In this document: piece by piece, positions 26,618 to 34,998 of the stretch
How the letters are laid out: each line of letters opens with the position of its first letter
Numbering within the stretch: position 1 is the first letter of the stretch
Source: Amycolatopsis mongoliensis
GTDB lineage: Bacteria > Actinomycetota > Actinomycetes > Mycobacteriales > Pseudonocardiaceae
Assembly: GCF_030285665.1 (NCBI RefSeq)
Contig: NZ_CP127295.1
Location: 4,588,001-4,652,000 of the forward strand
DNA length: 64,000 nt
Reading direction: 5' to 3'
Program-made: the position numbers and the translations under genes
The notes under the pieces: generated by a model
Seen by the model: only the letters and a program-made list of their open reading frames with translations
The model's database searches: none
What the model was told of the DNA's origin: nothing

Positions 26618-27195
26618 TCTGCGTGCTCGACAACTACGACTCGTTCGTCTACAACCTCGTGCAGTACCTGGGAAACCTCGGCGCGTCATGCGAGGTCTAC
26701 CGCAACGACGAGGTCTCCGTGGCCGACGTCGTGGCGCTCGAGCCGGAGCTGGTGCTGATCTCGCCGGGCCCCGGCGACCCGGTCGACGCAGGCATCTCGG
26801 TCGAGCTGGTCCGCGGCCTGGCCGGGCGCGTGCCGATCTTCGGGGTCTGCCTCGGCCACCAGGCGATCGGCGCGGCGTTCGGCGCCCGCGTCGTGCACGC
26901 GGCCGAGCCGATGCACGGCAAGTGCTCACCCCTGGTCCACGACGGTCGCGGTGTCTTCGCCGGCCTGCGCAACCCGCTGACCGTGGCGCGCTACCACTCC
27001 CTGGTGCTCGACCCGGCCACCCTGCCGGCCGACCTGGTCGTCACGGCCTGGTCGTCGACGGGGGAGGTGATGGGCGTCCGGCACCGCGAGCTGCCGATCG
27101 AGGGGGTGCAGTTCCACCCGGAGTCGCTGTTCACCGAGGAAGGCGTGGCGATGGTCGCGAACGCGATGCGCTCGCGGACGCTGGTGCGGAGTTAG
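26614..27195 (+). CDS. Anthranilate synthase component II-like glutamine amidotransferase
   Basis: 193 residues of class I glutaminase: LDNYDSFVYNLVQYLG, nucleophile Cys79 in GVCLGHQAIG, and the His-Glu pair in GVQFHPESLFTEEG. It releases ammonia from glutamine for the partner synthase encoded just upstream with a 4-bp overlap. It is the last cluster gene; its stop overlaps the stop of the convergent small gene. Confidence 0.92.
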   Translation: MICVLDNYDSFVYNLVQYLGNLGASCEVYRNDEVSVADVVALEPELVLISPGPGDPVDAGISVELVRGLAGRVPIFGVCLGHQAIGAAFGARVVHAAEPMHGKCSPLVHDGRGVFAGLRNPLTVARYHSLVLDPATLPADLVVTAWSSTGEVMGVRHRELPIEGVQFHPESLFTEEGVAMVANAMRSRTLVRS

Positions 27196-27461
27196 GCGAG
27201 CTCGGCCGAAACGATCGCAGGCAGCTCGCGCAGCCGGTCGAGCAGGGGCCCGGTCTCCTCGGCGGCCAGCAGGACGGCGCAGGCCATGCTGCTCTCGCGG
27301 ACGCCGTCCTTGATGTCGACGGACAGTTCGTGGACGAGGTGGCCGTCGAGCGCGCGGACGAGCGCCGGGATCTCTTCGGCACCGCCGACGAAGTAGGCGG
27401 CGATGCGGCGCCGCAGCAGCATGGCCGAGCGGGGCGCGGGAACGGCGAAAGAGGTGGACAT
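27192..27461 (-). CDS. Small protein of unknown function (ACT-like alternation of strands and helices)
   Basis: 89 residues. Start MSTSFAVPAPRS at 27461 with GGGAGAT upstream. The sequence alternates predicted strands and helices (RRRIAAYFVGGAEEIPALVR, HELSVDIKDGV, MACAVLLAAEE, LPAIVSAEL) over about 75 residues, which would suit an ACT-type fold; this is an impression, not a proven domain. A leader ORF and a strong hairpin lie upstream (27532-27589). It converges with, and overlaps by 4 bp, the last cluster gene. Confidence 0.6.
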   Translation of the reverse strand: MSTSFAVPAPRSAMLLRRRIAAYFVGGAEEIPALVRALDGHLVHELSVDIKDGVRESSMACAVLLAAEETGPLLDRLRELPAIVSAELA

Positions 27462-27531
27462 GGCGGATCTCCCGAGTCGAAGAAGGAACGAGATCGGGGC
27501 CAGGTCCCGGGAAAACGCGATCGACGACGCT

Positions 27532-27563
27532 GCGCGCCGGCGACCTGGGTTCAGCCGGCGCGC
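27532..27563 (-). promoter_or_regulatory. Strong hairpin overlapping the stop of a leader ORF
   Basis: A perfect 10-bp stem (GCGCGCCGGC/GCCGGCGCGC) with a 12-nt loop that contains the leader stop codon and GAACCCAGG-like bases. No T-run follows, so it would act on translation or as part of a Rho-type decision rather than as a simple terminator. It lies 71 bp upstream of the start of the small protein gene. Confidence 0.45.
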
Positions 27564-27589
27564 CGGGTTACGAGTCGCGAGGACGTCAT
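27551..27589 (-). CDS. Candidate leader peptide MTSSRLVTRRAG
   Basis: Twelve codons ATG to TGA, ending inside the 10-bp hairpin at 27532-27563. A TAGCCT -10-like hexamer lies at 27608-27613, giving a start site about 12 nt before the ATG. The Arg-rich short peptide plus overlapping hairpin resembles actinobacterial attenuation leaders. The ribosome site is weak. Confidence 0.4.
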   Translation of the reverse strand: MTSSRLVTRRAG

Positions 27590-27626
27590 GAGGCGCTGCA
27601 CGGCGACAGGCTAGCACGCGCGCCGC

Positions 27627-28211
27627 TCACCGGGGCAACACCCGATCGAGGAGGCTGGTCACGGTGTCGCGGTAGCGCTGCGGGTCGAGGTCGGGCTCCC
27701 ACGAGCGCTGGAGCAGGAAACCCTGGATGAGCGCGAGCAGGACGCGCGCGAACATGTCCGGCTCGACGCCGTCCGGCAGGCCGGTGCCGGCCAGCGCGCG
27801 GCCGACGTCGCCGAGCGGGGCGAGTCCCTCGGTGACGATCCGGCGGAGCCGCTCGTCGTGCTGGGCGCGGGCCCAGACGTGGACGGTGACGCGCCGCCGT
27901 CGCGCCTCCTCGGGGTCGGCCACCCAGTCGAAGTAGGCGTTCAGGAACTGGTTCAGCGCCTCCGGGCCACCGGTGGCGATCGCGGCGCGGACCAGCTCCC
28001 GCTCGTGCTCGTGCCGGTCGGCGGCGACCGCCTCGATGATCGCCTCCTTGCCGTCGAAGTAGCGGTAGATGGCGCCGGCGCTCATCCCGGACTCGGCGAC
28101 GATGTCCTGCATGGAGGCGCCGTCCGGACCGGCCTTTTCGAAGCAGGTCATCGCGGCGTCGAGGATCCGCCGGCGTTGCGCCTGGCGGCGCTCGTCACTG
28201 ATGCGGGGCAC
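27627..28211 (-). CDS. TetR family transcriptional regulator
   Basis: 194 residues; GTG 28211 with AGAGGAG upstream, chosen over longer in-frame readings. The N-terminal DNA-binding domain is RRRILDAAMTCFEKAGPDG...MQDIVAESGMSAGAIYRYFDGKEAIIEA. It overlaps the end of the methyltransferase gene by 17 bp, so they are one transcript. The perfect inverted repeat at 29029-29046 in front of the methyltransferase is the likely autoregulatory operator. Confidence 0.92.
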   Translation of the reverse strand: MPRISDERRQAQRRRILDAAMTCFEKAGPDGASMQDIVAESGMSAGAIYRYFDGKEAIIEAVAADRHEHERELVRAAIATGGPEALNQFLNAYFDWVADPEEARRRRVTVHVWARAQHDERLRRIVTEGLAPLGDVGRALAGTGLPDGVEPDMFARVLLALIQGFLLQRSWEPDLDPQRYRDTVTSLLDRVLPR

Positions 28212-29028
28212 GCGCGCTCCTCTTGGCGATCGCGATCCGGTAGAGCCGGGAGCCGCCGCCGGCGTCGTGGGCCGAGACGTCCTTCTCCAGGTCGAAACCG
28301 CGTACGGCCAGGAAACCCCCGGTTTCGCCGGGGAGCAGCCCGAACGTCCACGGCTCGCCGGACCGCGCGACGGCCCGCACCCACCGGCGGGCCTCGGGGA
28401 AGGGGCTCGGCTCGTGCAGGGCCCGGACGTCGACGTAGGTGAAGATGAGGTCGCCGCCGAGCCCGTGCACGGCGGCGAGGGTCGCGTCGACGGCGTCGGC
28501 GGTGAGGTAGTTGGTGACGCCCTCCCAGCCGAAGACACTCGGTTTCCGCAGGTCGAAGCCGCTTTCGACGAGCTTGCCGGCGAGGTCGTCGTGTTCGAAG
28601 TCGACGGGCACGTAGCGGGGACCGGTACCCAGGACGGCCCGCTTCCTGGCCTGGGTGGCGGGGTGGTCGACCTCGAAGACGACCCGGCCGGCGAGCGCGG
28701 CCAGCCGGTGGGCGCGCGTGTCGTAGCCGGCCCCGAGGAGGACGCACTGCGTGTCGCCGGTCATGGCTTCGGCGAGGGCGTCGTCGATGACCTTGGTCCG
28801 CACGATGCCGGAGGCGCGCGGCCCCGGCCCGGCGACGGCGTCGTAGAGGCCGGTGGCGAGGTGCCTGACCAGCGGGAGCCTCGCCGCCTCGGCGAGGACG
28901 CGCAAGGACGGGCGGAGGAAGGCGGTCGCGTAGGGGTCGTCGAAGAGCCGCCGCCCGGGTGGGCGGTGGGATTCGAACGCCCGCTGCAGGGCCATCGTCT
29001 CGGCGGTGAAGCTGGCTCGGGACTCCAT
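28195..29028 (-). CDS. SAM-dependent methyltransferase, leucine-carboxyl-methyltransferase-like (PPM1) family
   Basis: 277 residues. MALQRAFESHRPPGRRLFDDPYA, IVRTKVIDDALAEAM, the SAM motif CVLLGAGYDTRAHRL, FEVDHPATQARKR and GWEGVTNYLT are the family hallmarks. These enzymes O-methylate small molecules or side chains in actinomycete secondary metabolism; the substrate is unknown. There is no Shine-Dalgarno before ATG 29028; an AATTAT hexamer about 7 bp upstream suggests a leaderless message that starts within the TetR operator. Confidence 0.88.
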   Translation of the reverse strand: MESRASFTAETMALQRAFESHRPPGRRLFDDPYATAFLRPSLRVLAEAARLPLVRHLATGLYDAVAGPGPRASGIVRTKVIDDALAEAMTGDTQCVLLGAGYDTRAHRLAALAGRVVFEVDHPATQARKRAVLGTGPRYVPVDFEHDDLAGKLVESGFDLRKPSVFGWEGVTNYLTADAVDATLAAVHGLGGDLIFTYVDVRALHEPSPFPEARRWVRAVARSGEPWTFGLLPGETGGFLAVRGFDLEKDVSAHDAGGGSRLYRIAIAKRSARAPHQ

Positions 29029-29046
29029 AGCGAATAATTGTTCGCT
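29029..29046. promoter_or_regulatory. Candidate TetR operator
   Basis: AGCGAA-N6-TTCGCT, a perfect 6-bp inverted repeat with an A/T-rich centre, directly before the methyltransferase ATG and over its presumed -10 region. Confidence 0.6.
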
Positions 29047-29109
29047 TTGGCGGGCGGGTCGCGCAAGCCCCCGGCGTGCCGTCCGGTGCGGTGCCTCCGC
29101 GGGCCGGTG

Positions 29110-30069
29110 TCAGCTGGCCCGGATGACGCCCAGTCCCAGCGGCGTGATCTCGTGGATCTGCGACTTCCCCGACCGGGCGGTGGTGATCAGCCCGCTGGCC
29201 CGCAGCACCGACGCGTGCTGGCTGGCCGTCGCCAGCGAGACGCCCGTCAGCTCGGCCAGTTCGCTGGTGTTGCACCGCGTGATCGCGACCGTCATCAGCA
29301 CCCGCGCCCGCGTCTGGCCGAGCAGCGCCGCCAGCGACGGCCCGGGCTCCGCGTCGCTGTCGAAGCGCGTGTGGCCGATCGAGTAGACCAGCACCGGCGG
29401 GAGGCTCGGGTCCTTGTACGTCGTCGGCATGCCGTGCGCGAAGAACGTGGGGATCAGGCGGAGGCCGCGGCCGTCCAGGTGGAGCTCCTGCTCGATCGGG
29501 AAGCGCACCCGCAGGACCGGCGGTGACCACGTGATGTCCGGGTGCACCGTCGAGAGCAGCAGCTGCGGCCCGCCGCGGTCCAGGTTCGACTGCAGCCGGC
29601 GGCGGTCGCGGGCCACCACGCGGCGGACCGTCGCCCAGTCCGGGGCCACGCACTGGCGGTAGTAGTCGTGCAGGGCCGTGCCGAGCCGGTGCAGTTCACG
29701 GGTCTCGCCGCCGGCCAGCCGGTGCAGCCACGGCGTCACGCGCGTGCCCTGGGCCGCCAGCTCGGCGACGTCGGCGGTCAGCGTCGCGGCAGGTGTCTCG
29801 AGGACCGCCGAGACGCCGTCGCCGATCGTGGCGCGCGCGGCGGGGGTGAGGAAGTCCGGGCAGTACCCGTACGGCGGAACGGCGGACATCACCAGCCGGC
29901 CGGACTCGGGGACCGCGGACCGCGACCCCCTGCGCCACCGGCCGAAGAACGGCTCGCCCTCCGGACGCCGGATCCGGTAGCTGCTCATGAGCAGCTCCCA
30001 CATCGGATCGGCGTCCTCGGCGATCGTCAGCTTCGCCAGGTCCGCGTCCGTGAAGTGAATCTTGAGCAT
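29110..30069 (-). CDS. ArsR-type winged-helix regulator with large N-terminal domain (DUF5937-like)
   Basis: 319 residues; ATG 30069 with GGGAAAGGG upstream. The first 230 residues begin MLKIHFTDADLAKL and form an uncharacterised domain common in actinomycete regulators. The last 80 residues are an ArsR winged helix: RARVLMTVAITRCNTSELAE, LTGVSLATASQHASVLRASG. It is alone on its strand, separated from the methyltransferase by 81 bp. The signal it senses is unknown. Confidence 0.85.
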   Translation of the reverse strand: MLKIHFTDADLAKLTIAEDADPMWELLMSSYRIRRPEGEPFFGRWRRGSRSAVPESGRLVMSAVPPYGYCPDFLTPAARATIGDGVSAVLETPAATLTADVAELAAQGTRVTPWLHRLAGGETRELHRLGTALHDYYRQCVAPDWATVRRVVARDRRRLQSNLDRGGPQLLLSTVHPDITWSPPVLRVRFPIEQELHLDGRGLRLIPTFFAHGMPTTYKDPSLPPVLVYSIGHTRFDSDAEPGPSLAALLGQTRARVLMTVAITRCNTSELAELTGVSLATASQHASVLRASGLITTARSGKSQIHEITPLGLGVIRAS

Positions 30070-30542
30070 CGACTTACCGCCCTTTCCCGGGCGAGGATAG
30101 CCGCCGGTGGCGCGGCGTCCCGCCGCACTGTGACCTGCGACGTTTCGAGCAGGTGCGAAACGTTTCCGTGCCGGTTGACGCGGCTCGCGCGCCGCTGGCA
30201 CCTTCATGCCCGCACGGCCGCGATGACATCGCGTGCCGGGTGCGGACCGGCTGGGGGTCGGTCCGGCCACTGGTCCTAAATGGACAATTCGCGGCGGCGC
30301 GGGGAGAAATTCACGGAATCCCCGGGGTTTTCCGCGCGATCTTGAAGGTTCGCTCACCGTCCGCAAAGGTAAAGAGCCGGGCTGTCGAAGCTCACCCTGT
30401 GTAGCTGGTGCGTATGGGGGAAACGGCCGGTGTTCCTTGACAGCGCTGCCGTCGCCGGGGTTATGTCTCCGGTCTGAATTCCGTGGAAAAAAATCCCGGA
30501 AATCGTTCTCGGGCCACAGGTACGAATCGAGCCACGCCACCG
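30070..30542. promoter_or_regulatory. 473-bp divergent control region between the ArsR-type gene and the conservon
   Basis: No convincing gene. At 30140-30163 there is ACGTTTCG-N8-CGAAACGT, continuing to a GAAACGTTTC palindrome at 30157-30166, about 70 bp before the ArsR-type start; it is a candidate operator. On the plus strand TTGACA at 30437-30442 is followed after 18 bp by TTATGT, a possible conservon promoter. Confidence 0.45.
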
Positions 30543-32765
30543 ATGAAAGAAGACGAACCGCTTCACCGTCGTTCCACCGCGTCGTGGAATCCCGGCACCT
30601 GGCGGCTGCGCACCAAGATCTCCGTCGTGTTGTTGCTGCCCGTCCTCGTCGCGCTGCTGCTGGCCGGTGGGCGCGTGCAGGCCGAGCTCGGCCAGGCGGG
30701 CGAGCTCAGTGCGGTGCGCGACCAAATGCCGGTCGTGCAAGGGATCGCCGAGCTCACCGGGCTGGTCGACGACGAGATGATCCACGACGGCGGGGCCGCG
30801 CAGACCGCCGCGGTCGACGCGAAAGCCGCCGTCATCCGCCACGACGCCGAATTCGCGCAGCTGAGCCCGGAGATTTCGCGGACGCTGGAAGATCAATTGG
30901 GAAAATTGGCCGGCCTGCGCCAGCAGAGCGGTTCCGCGGGGGGTAAAACCCCTGCTTACCACGACTTCGTCGTCTCCCTCAGCGAAGTGATCCCCGGCAT
31001 CGTCGATCAGGCCGGGAATGCCGATCTCGACGCTTCGGCCGATATCACGAAAGCGTTGATGCAGCTGAGGACGACGCTTGCCGGGCAGGAGGTGCCGGAC
31101 GGGAGGTCGGCGGATACGCTCGCGGCAACCGTCGCCGAGGAATCGGTGCTCACCGGGCAGATCCGCCGGGCGCTGCCGGCCGGCGCGGTGGCCGCGCGGT
31201 TCGCCGCCGCCACCATCCCCGGCGCCGGCGGACCCGCGGCCAAGCGCGCGGCGCTCGGGAGCATCCTCGCCGAGCAGGTGAAGGCGCTTTCGGACGCGGT
31301 CGGCGCGCGGACCAACCTCGCCCGGTCCGACGCCCTGCGCGACGCCGCGCTGGTGCTCGCCTCGCTGCTCGGCGCCCTGGCCATCGCGCTCGCCGTGGCC
31401 CGCTCGGTGGTCGCCCCGATCCGGCGGCTGCACGCGGCCGCGCTCGACACCGCGCGCCGCCGGCTGCCCGGCACCATCGAGCGGATCCGGGAAGGCGAGG
31501 ACGTCGACTGGCGGGCGGTCGAGCGGCTCCCCGTCGACTCCGAGGAGGAGATCGGCCAGCTGGCCCGTGCGTTCGACGACATGCACCGGCAGGCGGTGCG
31601 GCTGGCCGTCGGCGAGCAGGCCGAGATGCGCATCCAGGTCAGCGAGATGTTCATGACGCTGTCGCGGCGCAGCCAGTCGCTGGTGGAGCTGCAGCTGTCG
31701 GTGATCGAGGACCTCGAAGCCGACGAGCAGGACCCGCAGCGGCTGGCCGAGCTCTTCCAGATCGACCACATCGCCACCCGGCTGCGGCGCAACGGCGAGA
31801 ACCTGCAGGTCCTCGCGGGCGGGCGGCCGGTGCGCCGCGACGTCGGCCCGGTCGCGACGGTCGAGCTGCTGCGGGCTGCGACGTCGGAGGTCAAGGACTA
31901 CCAGCGGGTCACGCTCGGCAACGCGCCCCGCGGGTCGGTGCAGTCCGAGGCCGCGGCCGACGTCGTGCACATCCTCGCCGAACTGCTGGAGAACGCCATC
32001 CGGTCGTCCCCGCCGGACGAGCCCGTCGTGCTCACCGCCGACCGCGGCTTCGACGGCGGCGTGCTGATCGAGGTCGTCGACGTCGGCCTCGGCATGACCC
32101 GCGAGGACCTCGAGGCGGCGAACGCCCGGCTCGCCGCCGGCGCGTCGGTGAGCCCGGAGACCACCCGCCGGATGGGCCTGTTCGTGGTGAGCAGGCTGGC
32201 GGCGTCGCACGGGATCACCGTGCGGCTGCGGCCCACGACCACGCGGACCGCGAGCGCCGGCATCACCGCCAGCGTGCACGTCCCGGGCGTGCTGATCCTG
32301 GTCGACCTGCCGGCGCGGCCCGGGTTGCCGGGGCTGCCGGCGCCGGCCGTCAACGGCACCGTCCGGCACGAGCCGGAGCCCCGGTGGCCCGCCGAAGAAC
32401 CCCCCGCCGTCGCGGAGAACTCGCCGATGCCGACGCCGATCTTCGACCAGATGCTCTCGCACTGGTTCGCCGAGACCCCCGCGAAACCGGCTCGGCCCGG
32501 CGGGTGGGCGACCCCGGCCGACGACGTCCGGCAGGCCGCCGAAGCCGCGGTCGGCACGCTGGACGACCTCGAGTTCACCGACTCGGGCCTGCCGACCCGG
32601 CAGCCCGGTGCACAGCTCGCCCCGGGCTCGGTCGCCCCGCGTCAGCCCCAGCCGGCCGATACGTCGTTCCGGGACCCGGCCGCGGTGCGGAACAACCTTT
32701 CCCGGCACTACAGCGGCATGCGCGCGGCCCGGCACCGGGTCGCGCCCGACCCGAAGGGCCAGTGA
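30543..32765 (+). CDS. Conservon sensor histidine kinase-like protein CvnA
   Basis: 740 residues. Two membrane segments ([18 protein letters not shown] near residue 25; [19 protein letters not shown] near 280) flank an extracellular sensor domain; a HAMP-like stretch, a histidine region [20 protein letters not shown], and an ATPase domain ([22 protein letters not shown]) follow, then a long Pro-rich tail. This matches CvnA of actinomycete conservons, which assemble with CvnB-D at the membrane. ATG 30543 is chosen; a GTG at 30483 is the alternative and neither has a clear ribosome site. Confidence 0.88.
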   Translation: MKEDEPLHRRSTASWNPGTWRLRTKISVVLLLPVLVALLLAGGRVQAELGQAGELSAVRDQMPVVQGIAELTGLVDDEMIHDGGAAQTAAVDAKAAVIRHDAEFAQLSPEISRTLEDQLGKLAGLRQQSGSAGGKTPAYHDFVVSLSEVIPGIVDQAGNADLDASADITKALMQLRTTLAGQEVPDGRSADTLAATVAEESVLTGQIRRALPAGAVAARFAAATIPGAGGPAAKRAALGSILAEQVKALSDAVGARTNLARSDALRDAALVLASLLGALAIALAVARSVVAPIRRLHAAALDTARRRLPGTIERIREGEDVDWRAVERLPVDSEEEIGQLARAFDDMHRQAVRLAVGEQAEMRIQVSEMFMTLSRRSQSLVELQLSVIEDLEADEQDPQRLAELFQIDHIATRLRRNGENLQVLAGGRPVRRDVGPVATVELLRAATSEVKDYQRVTLGNAPRGSVQSEAAADVVHILAELLENAIRSSPPDEPVVLTADRGFDGGVLIEVVDVGLGMTREDLEAANARLAAGASVSPETTRRMGLFVVSRLAASHGITVRLRPTTTRTASAGITASVHVPGVLILVDLPARPGLPGLPAPAVNGTVRHEPEPRWPAEEPPAVAENSPMPTPIFDQMLSHWFAETPAKPARPGGWATPADDVRQAAEAAVGTLDDLEFTDSGLPTRQPGAQLAPGSVAPRQPQPADTSFRDPAAVRNNLSRHYSGMRAARHRVAPDPKGQ

Positions 32766-32791
32766 TGATCGCGCGACAGGAAGGAGCGGAA

Positions 32792-33199
32792 GTGGTCGAC
32801 CAGTCCCGGAGCTGGCTGGTGTCGGCGTTCACGCAGGAAGTGCCCGGCGTCGCGCACGCGGCGCTCGTCTCGGCGGACGGCCTGCTCGTCGCGGCGAACG
32901 ACTCGATGCCGCGCGACCGGGCGGACCAGCTCTCGGCGATCGCGTCGGGCCTGTCGAGCCTCGCGCTCGGCACGGCCGACCTGTTCACCGCGGGCCGGGT
33001 CGTGCAGTCGGTCATCGAGATGGAGCAGGGCTTCCTGATGCTGATGAACGTCGGCGACGGTTCGAACCTGGTGGTGCTGGCCAACCCCGGCTGCGACATC
33101 GGCCTGGTCGGCTACGAGATGACGCTGCTCGTCGACCGGGTCGGCAAGATGGTCGAGACACCCGCGCGGCCCGCGGCCGCCCCGGGAGTGAGCAGGTGA
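32792..33199 (+). CDS. Roadblock/LC7 domain protein CvnB
   Basis: 135 residues from GTG 32792, which has AAGGAG five bases upstream; an ATG at 32765 overlapping the cvnA stop is the alternative. [32 protein letters not shown] is the Roadblock/LC7 opening. The family modulates small GTPases such as CvnD. GTGA overlap with the next gene. Confidence 0.92.
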   Translation: MVDQSRSWLVSAFTQEVPGVAHAALVSADGLLVAANDSMPRDRADQLSAIASGLSSLALGTADLFTAGRVVQSVIEMEQGFLMLMNVGDGSNLVVLANPGCDIGLVGYEMTLLVDRVGKMVETPARPAAAPGVSR

Positions 33200-33573
33200 C
33201 CGAAGGCCGCCGCCGCGAAGGCGGGCGGCACGCGGCGTCGCTGGCCCGCCCGTACGCGTGGACCGCCGGCCGCACCCGGCCGAGGGTCGACCTGGCGGTG
33301 GAAGCCCTCGTCGAAACGACGGCGGAGGGACGGAAGGCGCCCTTCAGCCCGACCAACCCGCTGGCCACGGTGACCCAGCTGTGCCTGCGCCAGCGCTCGG
33401 TGGCGGAGGTCGCCGTGCACCTGGGCGTGCCGCTCGGCGTGGCCCGGGTGCTCATCGGCGACCTGCTGGTCGCCGGCCAGGTGTCGATCCGCGACACGCT
33501 CACCGCGGACGCCTCCTTCGACGAACGCAACGACCTGCTCGAAAGGGTCCTCAGTGGACTACGTGTACTCTGA
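33196..33573 (+). CDS. DUF742 protein CvnC
   Basis: 125 residues. [33 protein letters not shown] and [16 protein letters not shown] are characteristic of DUF742, the third conservon component, probably a winged-helix adaptor. It overlaps cvnB by 4 bp and cvnD by 20 bp. Confidence 0.92.
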   Translation: MTEGRRREGGRHAASLARPYAWTAGRTRPRVDLAVEALVETTAEGRKAPFSPTNPLATVTQLCLRQRSVAEVAVHLGVPLGVARVLIGDLLVAGQVSIRDTLTADASFDERNDLLERVLSGLRVL

Positions 33574-34141
33574 CAAGCGGATCACCTCGGCCAAGATCGT
33601 CGTCGCCGGCGGGTTCGGAGCCGGCAAGACGACCTTCGTCGGCGCCGTCTCGGAGATCGACCCGCTGCGCACCGAAGCCGTGATGACGGCCGCGGCCGTC
33701 GGCGTCGACCGGACCGAAGCGGTGCCGGGGAAGGTCGCCACGACGGTGGCGATGGACTTCGGCAGGCTCACGCTGGCCGACGACCTGATCCTCTACGTGT
33801 TCGGCACGCCGGGCCAGCACCGGTTCTGGTTCATGTGGGACGACCTCGTCTGCGGCGCGGTGGCGGCGATCGTCCTGGTCGACACGCGCCGGCTGGCGGA
33901 CTGCTTCGCGTCGATCGACTTCTTCGAGTCGCGCGGGCTGCCCTTCCTGGTGGCCGTCAACCAGTTCCAGGACACCCTCCAGCACCCGCCGGAGCAGGTG
34001 CGCGAAGCCCTCAAGATCCCGGCCGAGGTCCAGGTGATCACCTGCGACGCGCGGTCACCGGAGTCGACGAAAGAGACCCTCATCGCCGCGGCGGAGCACG
34101 CCCTCAAGGAACTGCACGCACCGCGCCGGCGGCAAGCCTGA
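33554..34141 (+). CDS. Small GTP-binding protein CvnD
   Basis: 195 residues. P-loop GGFGAGKTTFVG near residue 19, switch region FGTPGQHRFWFMW, and NQFQD as the base-binding motif. CvnD proteins are Ras-like GTPases acting downstream of the membrane complex. GTG start overlaps cvnC by 20 bp, so translation is coupled. Confidence 0.92.
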   Translation: MDYVYSDKRITSAKIVVAGGFGAGKTTFVGAVSEIDPLRTEAVMTAAAVGVDRTEAVPGKVATTVAMDFGRLTLADDLILYVFGTPGQHRFWFMWDDLVCGAVAAIVLVDTRRLADCFASIDFFESRGLPFLVAVNQFQDTLQHPPEQVREALKIPAEVQVITCDARSPESTKETLIAAAEHALKELHAPRRRQA

Positions 34142-34155
34142 CAGGAGCACGGAAA

Positions 34156-34917
34156 ATGCACATGGACCACGACGACTTCGCGATGGGTCACTGGCTCGTC
34201 GTGCTCGCGTACCTGACTTCGGTGGTGGGCTGCGCGCTCGGGCTCGCCTGCACGCTGCAGGCGCGGACCACGGACAACGCACGCACGCGGCTGACCTGGC
34301 TCGCGCTCGCGGCGGTGTCGATCGGCGGCGTCGGCATCTGGGTCATGCACTTCATCGCGATGCTCGGGTTCTCCACGCCCGGGCTGCCGGTGCGCTACGA
34401 CATCGTGCGCACGGCGCTGTCCGCGCTCCTGTCGGTGGTGGCGGTGTTCTGCGGGCTGCTGGTGTTCGGCGTCCGCAACCGGTTCGCCTGGAAGCGCCTG
34501 CTGCTCGGCGGGCTGCTGACCGGGCTCGCGGTGAGCGGCATGCACTACACCGGGATGTGGGCGGTCCAGATCAAGGGGACGATCGACTACGACCCGACGC
34601 TGGTGGTGCTGTCGGTGGTGATCGCGGTGGTCGCGGCGACGGCGGCGCTGTGGTTCACGGTCGGGCTGGACAAGCTCCTGCCCCGCCTGGCGGCGGGCCT
34701 GGTGATGGCCGCGGCGGTCAGCGGCATGCACTACACGGGCATGGCGGCGATCCGCCTCCACCTCGACCCGGGGGCGCCGGACCCGTCCGGCACGGAGGTG
34801 TTCTCGTTCCTGTTCCCGGTGTTCGTGCTCGCGGCGCTGGCGATGGCGGTGCCGATCTGCGCGGTCCTGATGACTTCGTCGAATTCGGAGGCCCGCCACA
34901 CGACGATGGTTCCGTGA
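34156..34917 (+). CDS. MHYT domain integral membrane sensor
   Basis: 253 residues with about seven hydrophobic segments and three MHYT motifs: MHFIAM, MHYTGM and MHYTGM. MHYT domains are thought to bind copper and sense oxygen, CO or NO. Unlike most family members it carries no output domain, so signalling would have to pass to partners; the gene starts 14 bp after cvnD and is probably in the conservon operon. ATG 34156 is preceded by AGGAG. Confidence 0.87.
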   Translation: MHMDHDDFAMGHWLVVLAYLTSVVGCALGLACTLQARTTDNARTRLTWLALAAVSIGGVGIWVMHFIAMLGFSTPGLPVRYDIVRTALSALLSVVAVFCGLLVFGVRNRFAWKRLLLGGLLTGLAVSGMHYTGMWAVQIKGTIDYDPTLVVLSVVIAVVAATAALWFTVGLDKLLPRLAAGLVMAAAVSGMHYTGMAAIRLHLDPGAPDPSGTEVFSFLFPVFVLAALAMAVPICAVLMTSSNSEARHTTMVP

Positions 34918-34965
34918 GGTCGTGAGTGAGAAACAGGGTTAGAACCCTGTTTCTCACTCACGACC
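34918..34965. repeat. Intergenic palindrome, copy 4 of the GTCGTGAGTG family
   Basis: Perfect 23-bp arms beginning GGTCGTGAGTGAGAAAC and ending GGTT with loop AG, between the convergent MHYT and thioesterase genes. It is probably a bidirectional terminator. Confidence 0.85.
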
Positions 34966-34998
34966 AGCCGCGGCAGACTGCTCGGCGGGCGCCGGGCT

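Noticed and set aside
25277..27195. Aminodeoxychorismate synthase (PabA/PabB) for 4-aminobenzoate
   Set aside because: The active-site motif is PLAGT (Ala), not PIKGT (Lys), and no PabC-type lyase is adjacent; the BCAT at 16547 is IlvE-like in length and motifs.
8439..27195. Glycopeptide or NRPS/PKS cluster
   Set aside because: No condensation, ketosynthase or carrier protein domains are present; the ANL enzyme is stand-alone and the glycosyltransferase at 44931 is 18 kb away.
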